A stretch of 64,000 bases of DNA, from assembly GCF_021491915.1 (NCBI RefSeq), contig NZ_CP090836.1:2893009-2957008 (forward strand), in the 5' to 3' direction. How positions within the stretch are numbered: the stretch's first letter is position 1; the number at the start of each line of letters is the position of its first letter. Both the position numbers and the translations under genes were made by a program. Source of the stretch: Paracoccus everestensis (GTDB lineage: Bacteria > Pseudomonadota > Alphaproteobacteria > Rhodobacterales > Rhodobacteraceae). Below the pieces are notes generated by a model. It saw nothing but the letters and a program-made list of their open reading frames with translations. It searched no databases and had not been told where the DNA came from. Below are positions 20,918 through 30,096 of this stretch, one piece after another.

Positions 20918-21784
20918 ATGTCAGAGAGTTTTGTTTTACCGGTCGCGAATATGATCCAAGCCTCGGTTCTTGCCGAACCTGTGGTCGAGGGCGAGGAGGA
21001 TGCATCGGACTTCACCGTCGAGGAGGTTGCGATTGACGAGTTGCCGACCGATGCGATTTCGGCAGACATGGTTGATGGGGGCCAGCCCCCCCAGGACCGG
21101 TTGCAGATGCTGATCGAGGACTTGTCGGGGATTACCGGCGCCTTTCGCCAAGCTCCGGCCGAGGAGGGGCAAGAGGGAGTGGAGGCGGATATCCCCGAAA
21201 TCAAGGTGGCCCCGCCCGAATTGGGGCCGCGGGTCGCCCAGGCCGCGCCACTTGATCCCCCGCTTGTCCTGTTGGTCCAGGCAGCCACCGATATGCCGCA
21301 GATCGACCTTGTGCCCGCCGACCTGTCCCTCCTGCCCGTTCATCCGTCGCGCGACGCCGCAGCGGCCTCCCCGGACCGGCCGCTGATCCGGGTTCCTGTC
21401 CCATCGGTGGTGCGCCAGATGGCGGAGGCGATCGTCACAGCCCGCGAGGACCGGATCGAGGTTGCCCTTGCGCCCGAGGAACTAGGCCGCATCCGCATGG
21501 TCATGACCGGGCCGGAACACAGCCCCCATGTGCTGGTCTGGGCCGAACGGCCCGAGATCCTGGACCAGCTGCGCCGCAATGCCTCGATCTTGCAGGACTG
21601 TTTCGGCGATGCCGGAATGGCCGACGCGTCCTTTGAGTTCCAAGACGACAACGGGACCGGGACCGGCGGCCAGAAGCCGTTTCCCGAAGCGGCCCGGCAG
21701 GGCTTTGACGTGACCGAATCTGTTCCTGTTCCCGTTGCCTGGACGCCCATGGCGATCCCGGCGCGTCTGGACATCCGCATCTGA
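20918..21784 (+). CDS. fliK: flagellar hook-length control protein FliK
   Basis: A 288-residue protein with a long low-complexity, Pro/Ala/acid-rich N-terminal region and a C-terminal FliK domain (about residues 180-250: EVALAPEELGRIRMVMTG and the following HVLVWAERPEILDQLRRNAS). FliK measures hook length and triggers the export switch. The start may be ATG 20918 or TTG 20903. It is divergent from the rod-binding gene and 12 bases upstream of flgD. Confidence 0.85.
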   Translation: MSESFVLPVANMIQASVLAEPVVEGEEDASDFTVEEVAIDELPTDAISADMVDGGQPPQDRLQMLIEDLSGITGAFRQAPAEEGQEGVEADIPEIKVAPPELGPRVAQAAPLDPPLVLLVQAATDMPQIDLVPADLSLLPVHPSRDAAAASPDRPLIRVPVPSVVRQMAEAIVTAREDRIEVALAPEELGRIRMVMTGPEHSPHVLVWAERPEILDQLRRNASILQDCFGDAGMADASFEFQDDNGTGTGGQKPFPEAARQGFDVTESVPVPVAWTPMAIPARLDIRI

Positions 21785-21796
21785 AAGGAAAAACGC

Positions 21797-22459
21797 TTGG
21801 TTTCCGCAATCACCGGCGCAACGACCGCGACCGCCGCCTCGGCCGCCCCGCCCACCGCTTTCACGACCGCCCAGTCGACGAATTTCGACACCTTCCTCAA
21901 GATGCTGACCACGCAGTTGCAGAACCAGGATCCCCTGAACCCGATGGAGGGCAGCGATTTCGCCGTCCAGCTTGCGACCTTCTCGGGGGTCGAACAGCAG
22001 GCGCAGACCAACAAGCTGCTGGAACAGATGCTGACGCAGTCGGGCGGCAGCCTGGGCCAGCTGGCCGAGTGGATTGGGAAAGAGGTGCGGACGACCGAAC
22101 CCGTCTGGTTCGGGGACAAGCCTCTGACATTGGACATCGCCCCGGACAGCCGTGCCGACAACGTCACCTTGGTGACGCTGAACGAAGCGGGCAAGGAGGT
22201 GTTGAGAGAGGAAATCGGGCCGGGCGAAGGCCAGATCGACTGGCTGGGCCGCAATGACAGCGGTGAGAAGCTGGCCGACGGTCGCTATTTCTTTGTCATC
22301 GAAAGCATGAAGTCGGGCGAGGTGATTTCCGAAGATCGGGTCGGCGCCTATGTCCGCGTGGCCGAGGCCGAGGTCGGCGCACAAGGGGTCGAGTTGATCT
22401 TTGAAGGGGGCGGATCGGCCCTTGCTGCCCAGATCGAGGCCCTTCGCGGCGGAACCTAA
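21797..22459 (+). CDS. flgD: flagellar hook assembly protein FlgD
   Basis: A 220-residue hook-capping protein. The N-terminal signature DTFLKMLTTQLQNQDPLNPM is followed by EGSDFAVQLATFSGVEQQ, and the C-terminal half is the Ig-like/Tudor part (DWLGRNDSGEKLADGRYFF). The only suitable start is TTG 21797, 8 bases after AAAGGA. Its stop overlaps the convergent cbbR gene by 4 bases. Confidence 0.93.
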   Translation: MVSAITGATTATAASAAPPTAFTTAQSTNFDTFLKMLTTQLQNQDPLNPMEGSDFAVQLATFSGVEQQAQTNKLLEQMLTQSGGSLGQLAEWIGKEVRTTEPVWFGDKPLTLDIAPDSRADNVTLVTLNEAGKEVLREEIGPGEGQIDWLGRNDSGEKLADGRYFFVIESMKSGEVISEDRVGAYVRVAEAEVGAQGVELIFEGGGSALAAQIEALRGGT

Positions 22460-23385
22460 AGCTGCGGCAGAAAGGCGCCGCGCATCGTCAGGATCTCCTC
22501 GCTGATCCGGGCGGTGGCGGGGCTGGGCTGCCGATCGGCGCGGCGCAGCAGATACCAGCTTCGCTGGATCGGCAGTCCGATGCCCCGCAGCGCGATCAGG
22601 CGGCCCGACCGCAATTCCTCGGTCACGGTGTGCTGGGATATCAGCGCGATCCCCAGGCCCGCGATCACCGCCTGCTTGATCGTCTCGTTGGTGCCCATTT
22701 CGACCGCGCGCCATGTCGCGCCTTCGCCGATGCGATCCAGAAAGCGGGTCATCAGGGTGCGGGTGCCCGATCCTTCCTCGCGTGACAGAAAGGTCTGGGC
22801 CAGCAGGTCGCCGGGCATCACCGGGTCGGCGGGGGCCAATGGATGATCGGGTGCAGCGATGATGATATGGGGATGGGGTCCGACAGGGTCGGCGATCACC
22901 GCCGGTTCGCGCGGCGGGCGGCCCATGATCGCCAGATCCAGTTGATCGGCCGCAAGCGCCGCCAGGATCGTGTCGCGGTTGCCAATGCGCAACGTCACCT
23001 CGATATCGGGCAAAAGTCGCAAAAGCCGGGCGACCAGGCCGGGGGCGAAATATTTGCCGGTGGACACCACGCCCAGCACCACGGTGCCAACATGGCCTTG
23101 CTGCAAGGCGCGGATATCACGCCCTGCGCGGGCTAAGGCGGTGGCGATCTGCGCCTCGGCCAAAAGCAAGGCCTGCCCCTCGGGGGTCGGGCGAAAGGCG
23201 CCGTGTTCGGCCCGAGCTACCAGGAGACGACCGGCCAACTCCTCTAGCCCCCGCAGCTGGCTGTGGATGGCGGGCGTGGTTAATCCCAGCAGGCTTGCGG
23301 CGCCCGTCAGGCTGCCGCTGTCAGCCACCGCGCGCAGGCAGCGCAGCTGCCGCAAGCTGATCCCATCAATCTTCATTTTCATCAA
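22456..23385 (-). CDS. cbbR: LysR-type regulator CbbR
   Basis: A 309-residue LysR-family regulator divergent from the Calvin cycle cluster, which is the standard position of CbbR. The N-terminal winged helix-turn-helix spans about residues 8-65 (LRQLRCLRAVADSGSLTGAA), and the effector domain follows with TGKYFAPGLVARLL and GNRDTILAAL typical of CbbR. It activates cbb operons in response to metabolites such as RuBP. The gene itself is undamaged, although most of its target operon is not. Confidence 0.9.
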   Translation of the reverse strand: MMKMKIDGISLRQLRCLRAVADSGSLTGAASLLGLTTPAIHSQLRGLEELAGRLLVARAEHGAFRPTPEGQALLLAEAQIATALARAGRDIRALQQGHVGTVVLGVVSTGKYFAPGLVARLLRLLPDIEVTLRIGNRDTILAALAADQLDLAIMGRPPREPAVIADPVGPHPHIIIAAPDHPLAPADPVMPGDLLAQTFLSREEGSGTRTLMTRFLDRIGEGATWRAVEMGTNETIKQAVIAGLGIALISQHTVTEELRSGRLIALRGIGLPIQRSWYLLRRADRQPSPATARISEEILTMRGAFLPQL

Positions 23386-23472
23386 ATTTTAATACATCTT
23401 CCAGATTATTAAATTTCCTTGAAATTTTCTGCCTGTCAATCTGCCCTCGTCGAACGCCATGAGGAGGGGCCG
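23386..23472 (+). promoter_or_regulatory. cbbR-cbbF divergent promoter/operator region
   Basis: A conspicuously AT-rich 87-base gap. It holds a perfect palindrome, AAATTTC (23411-23417), three bases, GAAATTT (23421-23427), of the size and T-N11-A spacing expected for a LysR site. AGGAGGGG at 23462-23469 is the ribosome site of the cbbF remnant. CbbR binding is inference. Confidence 0.5.
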
Positions 23473-24056
23473 ATGACCGCGCCCAGCATCGAAACGACCC
23501 ATATGCCGCCGCAAGTCCGGCCGCTGATGCTGGCAATCGACCCGCTGGACGGTTCGTCGAACATCGACACCAATGTGTCCATCAGCACGATCTTCGCGGT
23601 CTGTCCCGCCAAGGATCAGCCTGACGCCAGCTTCTTGCGCCCCGCGCGCGAATTGATCGCAGGGGGATGCATCATCCTTGGTCCGCGCTGCTGCCTGATG
23701 GTCAGCTTTGGCGACGGCACGCAAATCTATACGCTGAACCCCGACACGGACAGCTTCGACCTGACCGCCCCCGCATGACCATGCCCATCTGCTTTTTCGA
23801 ATTCGCCATCAGCGCGTCGCACTATCGTCATTGGCCGCCCGTTCCGCGCCTATATCGACGGCTGCCTGGCCGGGATCGACGGCCCCCGTGCGCAGAACTT
23901 CAACTTACGCTGGACGCCACTATCACCGACCTTCACGGGCGCACGCCGCTGGTCTTTGGATTTGCCGCAAAAGCGGACCGCGTCGCCGCCTGTCACGACC
24001 TGCCCGACGCCGAGGTGTCCGCCCTGTTCGGCCATCGCGGCCTGTTGTGGGCCTGA
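23473..24056 (+). pseudogene. cbbF: fructose-1,6-bisphosphatase remnant
   Basis: The first frame (23473-23778) keeps a start, about 25 residues, then jumps to the metal-binding core AIDPLDGSSNIDTNVSISTI and on to GDGTQIYTLNPDTDSFDLT; roughly 90 residues of the N-terminal part are missing. It then breaks. Further pieces in other frames are FAISASHYRHW, then AYIDGCLAGIDGPRAQNFNLRW, and finally HGRTPLVFGFAAKADRVAACHD close to the true C-terminus at 24056. Several internal deletions and frameshifts make it non-functional. Confidence 0.9.
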
Positions 24057-24065
24057 GGTATATCC

Positions 24066-24938
24066 ATGAGCAAGAAGCACCCCATCATTTCCGTCACCGG
24101 CAGTTCCGGGGCGGGCACCACCACGGTCAAGTCCACCTTCGACCAAATCTTCCGCCGCGAGGGGATCCGCGCCGTCAGCATCGAGGGCGATGCCTTCCAG
24201 CGCTTCGACCGGCAGGCCATGAAGGACGAACTGGCCCGCCGCCAGGCCGCGGGCGATCAGACCTTCAGCCATTTCAGCTTTGATGCCAATGAACTGGAGA
24301 AGCTGGAGGAGATCTTCCGCATCTATGGCGAGACGGGCAGCGGGGAAACCCGCCATTATGTCCACGATGACCGCGAGGCCGAACGCTGGAGCACGCCGCC
24401 CGGCACGTTTACCCCCTGGGCACCTTTCGAGGCAGGATCGGACCTGCTGTTCTACGAAGGGCTGCACGGCGCGGTGGTCAATGACAGCGTCAACCTGGCG
24501 GGCTTGGCGGATCTGAAGATCGGCGTGGTGCCCGTCATCAACCTTGAGTGGATCCAGAAGATCCACCGCGACAAGGCCTCCCGCGGCTATTCGACCGAGG
24601 CCGTGACCGACACGATCCTGCGCCGGATGCATGCCTATGTGCATTGCATCTGCCCGCAATTCACCCAGACCGACATCAATTTCCAGCGGGTGCCGGTGGT
24701 CGATACCTCGAACCCCTTCATCGCCCGCTGGATCCCCACCGCCGACGAAAGCCTGGTGGTGATCCGGTTCCGCAACCCGCGCGGCGTCGATTTTCCCTAT
24801 CTGACCCAGATGATCGACGGGTCGTGGATGACGCGGGCCAATTCCATCGTCATTCCGGGACCGAAAAGCGACCTTGCCATGCAGCTGATCCTGACGCCGA
24901 TGATCCTGCGTCTGGTTGCCGACGCCAAGCGCGCCTGA
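24066..24938 (+). CDS. cbbP: phosphoribulokinase
   Basis: A 290-residue phosphoribulokinase, full length for the bacterial type. It phosphorylates ribulose 5-phosphate to RuBP. The P-loop is GSSGAGTTTVKSTF at residues 12-25, followed by EGDAFQRFDR, FSHFSFDANELEKLEE, the HYVHDDREAE segment and LLFYEGLHGAVV with the catalytic acidic residue region. It lies 9 bases after the dead cbbF and before the dead cbbT. It is apparently intact although no RuBisCO large subunit is in the cluster, so its product would have no obvious outlet here. Confidence 0.95.
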   Translation: MSKKHPIISVTGSSGAGTTTVKSTFDQIFRREGIRAVSIEGDAFQRFDRQAMKDELARRQAAGDQTFSHFSFDANELEKLEEIFRIYGETGSGETRHYVHDDREAERWSTPPGTFTPWAPFEAGSDLLFYEGLHGAVVNDSVNLAGLADLKIGVVPVINLEWIQKIHRDKASRGYSTEAVTDTILRRMHAYVHCICPQFTQTDINFQRVPVVDTSNPFIARWIPTADESLVVIRFRNPRGVDFPYLTQMIDGSWMTRANSIVIPGPKSDLAMQLILTPMILRLVADAKRA

Positions 24939-24947
24939 GGCCATGCG

Positions 24948-26393
24948 ATGAACCAGATGACCCGCATCGATCCAGTTCTGAAAGCCAAGATAGCGAACGC
25001 GATCCGTGCCCTGGCAATGGACGCGGTCGAGGCCGCCACATCGCCCATCCCGGCGCGCCCATGGGGATGGCCGATGGCCGATGTGGCGACCGTCCTGTTC
25101 AACCGCTTCATCCGGGTGGATCCGGCTTATCCCCGCTGGCCTGATCGCGACCGCTTCGTGATGTCGGCGGGGCATGGGTCAATGCTGGTCTATGCCGTCA
25201 ATCACCTGCTGGGCCATGACGACATGGGCACCGACCAGATCCGCGTCTTCCGGCAGACGGGATCGCGCACGGCAGGCCACCCAGAATACGGCCCTGCCAA
25301 GGGGATCGAGATCACGGCCGGCCCCCTGGGCCAGGGCATCACCAGCGCCGTCGGCATGGCGTTGGCGGAACGCATGGCCCATGCCCGCTGGCCGGACCTG
25401 AGGGACCGCTGGACCTATGTGATTGCGGGCGAAGGCTGCCTGATGGAGGCGATCAGCCAAGAGGCAATCGACCTGGTGGGCCACCTGCGGCTGGGCGGCT
25501 GATCGTGCCGTGGGACGACAACCGCATTACCATCGACGGCAGGACGGACCTGTCCACCCGCGCCGACCAGAAGGTGCGCTTTGCCGCTGCGCGCTGGCAT
25601 ATGCAGGCGGTGGACAGGCATGACCGCGAGGCAGTCGCCGCGGCCATTCAGGCCGCGTGGGCCGACGACCGCCGCTCGATGGTCGCCTGCAAGACCATCA
25701 TCGACTTTGGCGCGCCGAACAAGCGGGGCGGCCACGATGCCCACGGCGCGCCTTTGGGGCCGAAGACATCGCCGCCCGCAAGATGCGGGATCGGCCGTAC
25801 GACCCTTCTATCCGCCTAAAAGGATTTGATCGCTAATCATTACCAAAGGCTTGTTGCGGTTCGCCCGAAGGTCGCAACCCGCAAGGCCAGCGAAATGGCG
25901 TTGGAGGCCATCAACGCGACCCTGCCCCGGACCATTGGCGGAAGCGCGGATCTGAACGGGTCGAAACTGACCCGCAGCAAGGGAATGCAGGCTGTACGCC
26001 CGGACGACTATGCGGGCCGCTATGTCCATTGTGGTATTCGCGAACATGGCATGGCGGCGGTGATGAACGGGACTGCGTTGCATGGCGGGTTCATCCCCTA
26101 TGGCGGGAAATTCCCGGCATTCCCCGACTATTCCCGGCCCGCGATCCGGCTGGGCGCACAGATGAGGGTGCCGATCGTCCATGTGATGGACCCATGACAA
26201 CATCGATTTGAGCGAAGACGGCCTGATCTACCAGCTGGTCAAGCATCTGGCATCCTTGCGCACCATCCCGAACCTTCAGGTGTTCCCCCGCCGGTGCGGT
26301 GGCAACCGCCGAGGCCTGGGAAATCGCCCTGACCAGCCAGTCCACCCCCTCGGTCCTGGCCTTGGCCAAGCAGCTTATCACGGGAGAGAACTG
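24948..26393 (+). pseudogene. cbbT: transketolase remnant
   Basis: Starts [18 protein letters not shown] and follows the transketolase N-terminal domain ([14 protein letters not shown], then [20 protein letters not shown]). One base is missing at about 25495, turning LGRLIV into LGG-stop; the next frame continues WDDNRITIDG to GAPNKRGGHDAHGAPLG, where a further base loss occurs near 25755. About 140 residues are then deleted, and the sequence resumes with [20 protein letters not shown] and [19 protein letters not shown]. One extra base near 26190 leads to a stop; [11 protein letters not shown] and HLASLRTIPNLQVF follow in another frame. The C-terminal domain is gone. Confidence 0.92.
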
Positions 26394-27371
<978 letters not shown>

Positions 27372-27378
27372 TCCCAAC

Positions 27379-27432
27379 GGTGCGTGTGAACACGCGCCCT
27401 ACCCGCCCCTAGGGTGCGTGCTTGCACGCACC
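27379..27432 (+). repeat. two tandem hairpins at the site where cbbL is missing
   Basis: GGTGCGTG (27379-27386) pairs with CACGCGCC (27391-27398) with one wobble, and GGTGCGTG (27413-27420) pairs perfectly with CACGCACC (27425-27432). The left arms are identical. They fill most of the gap between the aldolase remnant and cbbS. Confidence 0.75.
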
Positions 27433-27457
27433 GCCCCCGCCACAAGGGACAAAACCC

Positions 27458-27874
27458 ATGAAACTGCGCCAAGGACAGTTCAGCTTTCTGCCCGACCTGT
27501 CGGACGACGACATCCGGGTCCAGGCCCAATACGCTATCGGCAATGGCTGGGCCGTGTCGGTCGAATACACCGACGACCCCCATCCTTGGGACACCTATTG
27601 GGAAATGTGGGGCCATCCGATGTTGGACAACCCGGACGCCGCCGTGGTCTTCCAGGTCAACGAATGCCGCAAGGAACATGGCGGCAAGTACATCCGCGTC
27701 ATCGCCTTTGGCGCATCGCCCGGTTGGGAATCCGTCAGCATGAGCGTCATCGTGAACCGCCCAGCCAGCGAACCCGGCTTCGGCATGGTCCGTCAGGAAG
27801 GCGAGGGCCGCAGCATCCGATACACCATCGAAAGCCATACTATGCGCGAACCTGCAGGCGCGCGATACGCCTGA
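27458..27874 (+). CDS. cbbS: RuBisCO small subunit
   Basis: A 138-residue form I small subunit, starting MKLRQGQFSFLPDLSDDDI. Family landmarks are present: GWAVSVEYTDDPHPWDTYWE, MWGHPMLD, KYIRVIAFGASPGWESV and IVNRPASEPGF. The length is normal and no lesion is visible. In other rhodobacteral clusters cbbL precedes it by a few dozen bases; here only 86 bases separate it from the aldolase remnant, so the large subunit is gone from this locus. Without CbbL the small subunit has no known function. Confidence 0.95.
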   Translation: MKLRQGQFSFLPDLSDDDIRVQAQYAIGNGWAVSVEYTDDPHPWDTYWEMWGHPMLDNPDAAVVFQVNECRKEHGGKYIRVIAFGASPGWESVSMSVIVNRPASEPGFGMVRQEGEGRSIRYTIESHTMREPAGARYA

Positions 27875-27927
27875 TCCCTTCCGGCGGTGTCCCCCCCACC
27901 GCCCAAGCTTTTGTGAAAGGTGCCCCA

Positions 27928-28547
27928 ATGGACGATCCCCGCCCCACCCATGTCGATCTGGCCGCATCCTTCGAGTAAAGCGGCGTGCGCGAACTGGATG
28001 AGACCCTGACAGGCCTTGAACCGGTCAAGTCCCACATCCGCGAGACCGCCGCCCTGCTGCTGGGGGACAAGGCCGCCGCCAGCTGGGGCTGGCTGTCGAA
28101 ACGTCCATGCTGCATATGTTCTTGACCGGCAAGACCACCGTGGCGCTGAAGATGGCCAGCCTGCTGCACCGCCTGGGCTATGGCCGCAAGGGCCGCTCGC
28201 GCATCGCATCGAACTTCCCGAGCATAGCGGTCCCGAACTGCTGCATATCGCGGAAAAGATGCTGACCAGCCAGAACTACCGTCTGGACGATGATGCGCGA
28301 ACGGCGATGGAGCAGTATATCACCGCCCGCCGGACCCTGCCGCATTCGCCAATACCCGGCAGGTTCGAAACGCGCTGGACCGCGTTCACCTGCGCCAGGC
28401 CGACCGCCTGATCAACAAGGCGAAGGGGCCCATGGACGCCTTCCGCCTGTCGCTGATCGCCGAACCCAACATCCGCGTTTTCGGGGCGGGCTGGACATGG
28501 ACAGGCTTGACGCGCAGGGCGCAAACCGCCAATCCGCTGCGGAATGA
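27928..28547 (+). pseudogene. cbbX: RuBisCO activase CbbX remnant
   Basis: Begins MDDPRPTHVDLAASFE, then TAA (27976-27978) at codon 17, then SGVRELDETLTGLEPVKSHI and AALLLGDKAA. The Walker A region is shortened: HMFLTGKTTVALKMASLLHR keeps GKTT but has lost the preceding NPGT residues. The Walker B part is deleted; AEKMLTSQNYRLDDDARTA, ALDRVHLRQADRL and [19 protein letters not shown] from the C-terminus remain in changing frames up to 28547. CbbX is the AAA+ activase for red-type RuBisCO; this copy cannot work. Confidence 0.9.
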
Positions 28548-28564
28548 TTGGGAAAGGGACCGCC

Positions 28565-29263
28565 ATGACCTTCGACCGCAGCATCAAGATCGCGCCTTCC
28601 ATCCTATCCGCCGACTTCGCCAATTTCGGGGCCGAGATCCGCGCCATCGAGGATCAGGGTGCGGACTGGGTCCATGTCGATGTGATGGACGGGCATTTCG
28701 TGCCGAACCTGACCTTCGGCCCGCCTGCCGTGAACGCGTTTCGTCCCCATGTCACGACCTTCATGGATGTCCACCTGATGATCGCCCCGGTGGACCCCTA
28801 TATCGAGGCCTATGCCGAGGCGGGCGCCGACATGATCACCGCCCATGTCGAGGCCGGTCCCCATCCCCACCGCACCCTGCAGGCGATCCGAGCGACAGGG
28901 AAAAAGGCCGGGATCGCGCTCAATCCCGGCACCCCGGTCGAGGCGGTGGAATACCTGCTGGATCTGGCCGACATGGTGCTGGTGATGACCGTGAACCCCG
29001 GCTTCGGGGGGCAAAAGTTCATCCACGGCCAGGTGGACAAGATCGCCCGCCTGCGCGGCATGATCGGCGACCGGCCCATCCATATCCAGGTGGACGGCGG
29101 CGTGGATCCCAAGACCGCATCCCTTGTGGCCAAGGCCGGGGCGGATGTGCTGGTCGCAGGATCGGCGGTGTTCAAGGGCGGGTCGGTCAGCCAGCCGCAG
29201 GTTTACGGGCAGAACATCCGCACGATCCGCGAGGCCGCAAGGGGACTGTCGCAAGCGGTTTGA
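28565..29263 (+). CDS. rpe: ribulose-phosphate 3-epimerase
   Basis: A 232-residue TIM-barrel epimerase (also named cbbE in Calvin operons) interconverting ribulose and xylulose 5-phosphates. Motifs include [14 protein letters not shown] at residues 9-22, [37 protein letters not shown] and the phosphate-binding [11 protein letters not shown] and [11 protein letters not shown] 28565 has GGGAAAGGGA upstream; the frame from 28544 is an extension through the cbbX tail. Unlike most of the operon it is intact, consistent with its role in the ordinary pentose phosphate pathway. Confidence 0.95.
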   Translation: MTFDRSIKIAPSILSADFANFGAEIRAIEDQGADWVHVDVMDGHFVPNLTFGPPAVNAFRPHVTTFMDVHLMIAPVDPYIEAYAEAGADMITAHVEAGPHPHRTLQAIRATGKKAGIALNPGTPVEAVEYLLDLADMVLVMTVNPGFGGQKFIHGQVDKIARLRGMIGDRPIHIQVDGGVDPKTASLVAKAGADVLVAGSAVFKGGSVSQPQVYGQNIRTIREAARGLSQAV

Positions 29264-29316
29264 CAATCCCCCGCTCCCTGCGCTTTCCTGCCGGGGAACA
29301 ACGCAGGGGAGCGGTC

Positions 29317-30096
29317 ATGGATCTGGGCATCAGGGGAAAGCGCGGGCTGGTCTGCGCGGCGTCAAAGGGTCTGGGGCGCGGCTGCGCCGAAGCCCTGGCC
29401 GAGGCAGGGGTCGATCTGGTCATCAACAGCCGCACCGAATCCGAGATCACCAGGACGGCCGAGGAGATCGCACGGAAGCACGGCGTTTCCGTCACCCCCG
29501 TCGCCGCCGACATCACCACCGAGGAAGGCCGCGCCAAGGTGCTGGCCGCGGTCGGACAAGCCGATATCCTGGTCACCAACGCGGGCGGCCCGCCGCCGGG
29601 CGATTGGCGCGACTGGAGCCGCGACGATTTCATTCGCGCCATCGACGCAAATATGCTGTCGGCGATCGCGCTGATGCAGGCGCTTGTGCCCGGCATGATG
29701 GACCGGGGCTGGGGCCGGGTGGTCAACATCACCTCGGCCTCGGTTCGCTCGCCCGTATCGGTGCTGGGGCTGTCCAATACCGCGCGGACCGGGCTGACCG
29801 GATTTGTCGCGGGAATGTCGCGCCAGGTGGCGGGGCATGGGGTCTGCGTGAACAACATCCTGCCCGGCATTCATGCGACCGCCCGCGCCGACAGCCTGGA
29901 CAAGGGTGTATCCAACAAGCAGGGCATCAGCATCGAGGACGCGCGCCGCCAGCGGCAGGCGGGCATCCCCGCGGGCACCTATGGCACGCCCGAGGATTTC
30001 GGCGCCACCTGCACCTTTCTGTGCGGTCAGCAGGCGCGGTTCATCGTGGGCCAGAACATCCTGCTGGACGGCGGCGCGCTGAACGCCACGGTCTAG
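29317..30096 (+). CDS. short-chain dehydrogenase/reductase family protein
   Basis: A 259-residue SDR. The cofactor loop is AASKGLGRGCAEALA (residues 14-28) and NAGGPPPG stands at 88-95. Ser140 of the catalytic triad is in NITSAS, but where the YxxxK pair is expected the sequence reads SNTAR (153-157), so the usual tyrosine and lysine are absent. A subgroup of SDRs annotated as 3-oxoacyl-ACP reductase-like shares this. Activity and substrate are therefore uncertain. The ATG at 29317 has its ribosome site inside a strong hairpin. It converges on the following gene with a 4-base overlap. Confidence 0.82.
   Translation: MDLGIRGKRGLVCAASKGLGRGCAEALAEAGVDLVINSRTESEITRTAEEIARKHGVSVTPVAADITTEEGRAKVLAAVGQADILVTNAGGPPPGDWRDWSRDDFIRAIDANMLSAIALMQALVPGMMDRGWGRVVNITSASVRSPVSVLGLSNTARTGLTGFVAGMSRQVAGHGVCVNNILPGIHATARADSLDKGVSNKQGISIEDARRQRQAGIPAGTYGTPEDFGATCTFLCGQQARFIVGQNILLDGGALNATV

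Noticed and set aside
23667..24056. A 129-codon open frame between cbbF and cbbP
   Set aside because: Contains the C-terminal end of fructose bisphosphatase in a shifted frame; part of the cbbF pseudogene.
24948..25502. A 184-codon open frame that could be called a small transketolase
   Set aside because: It is the first part of the cbbT pseudogene, ended by a single-base deletion; the rest of the gene follows in other frames.
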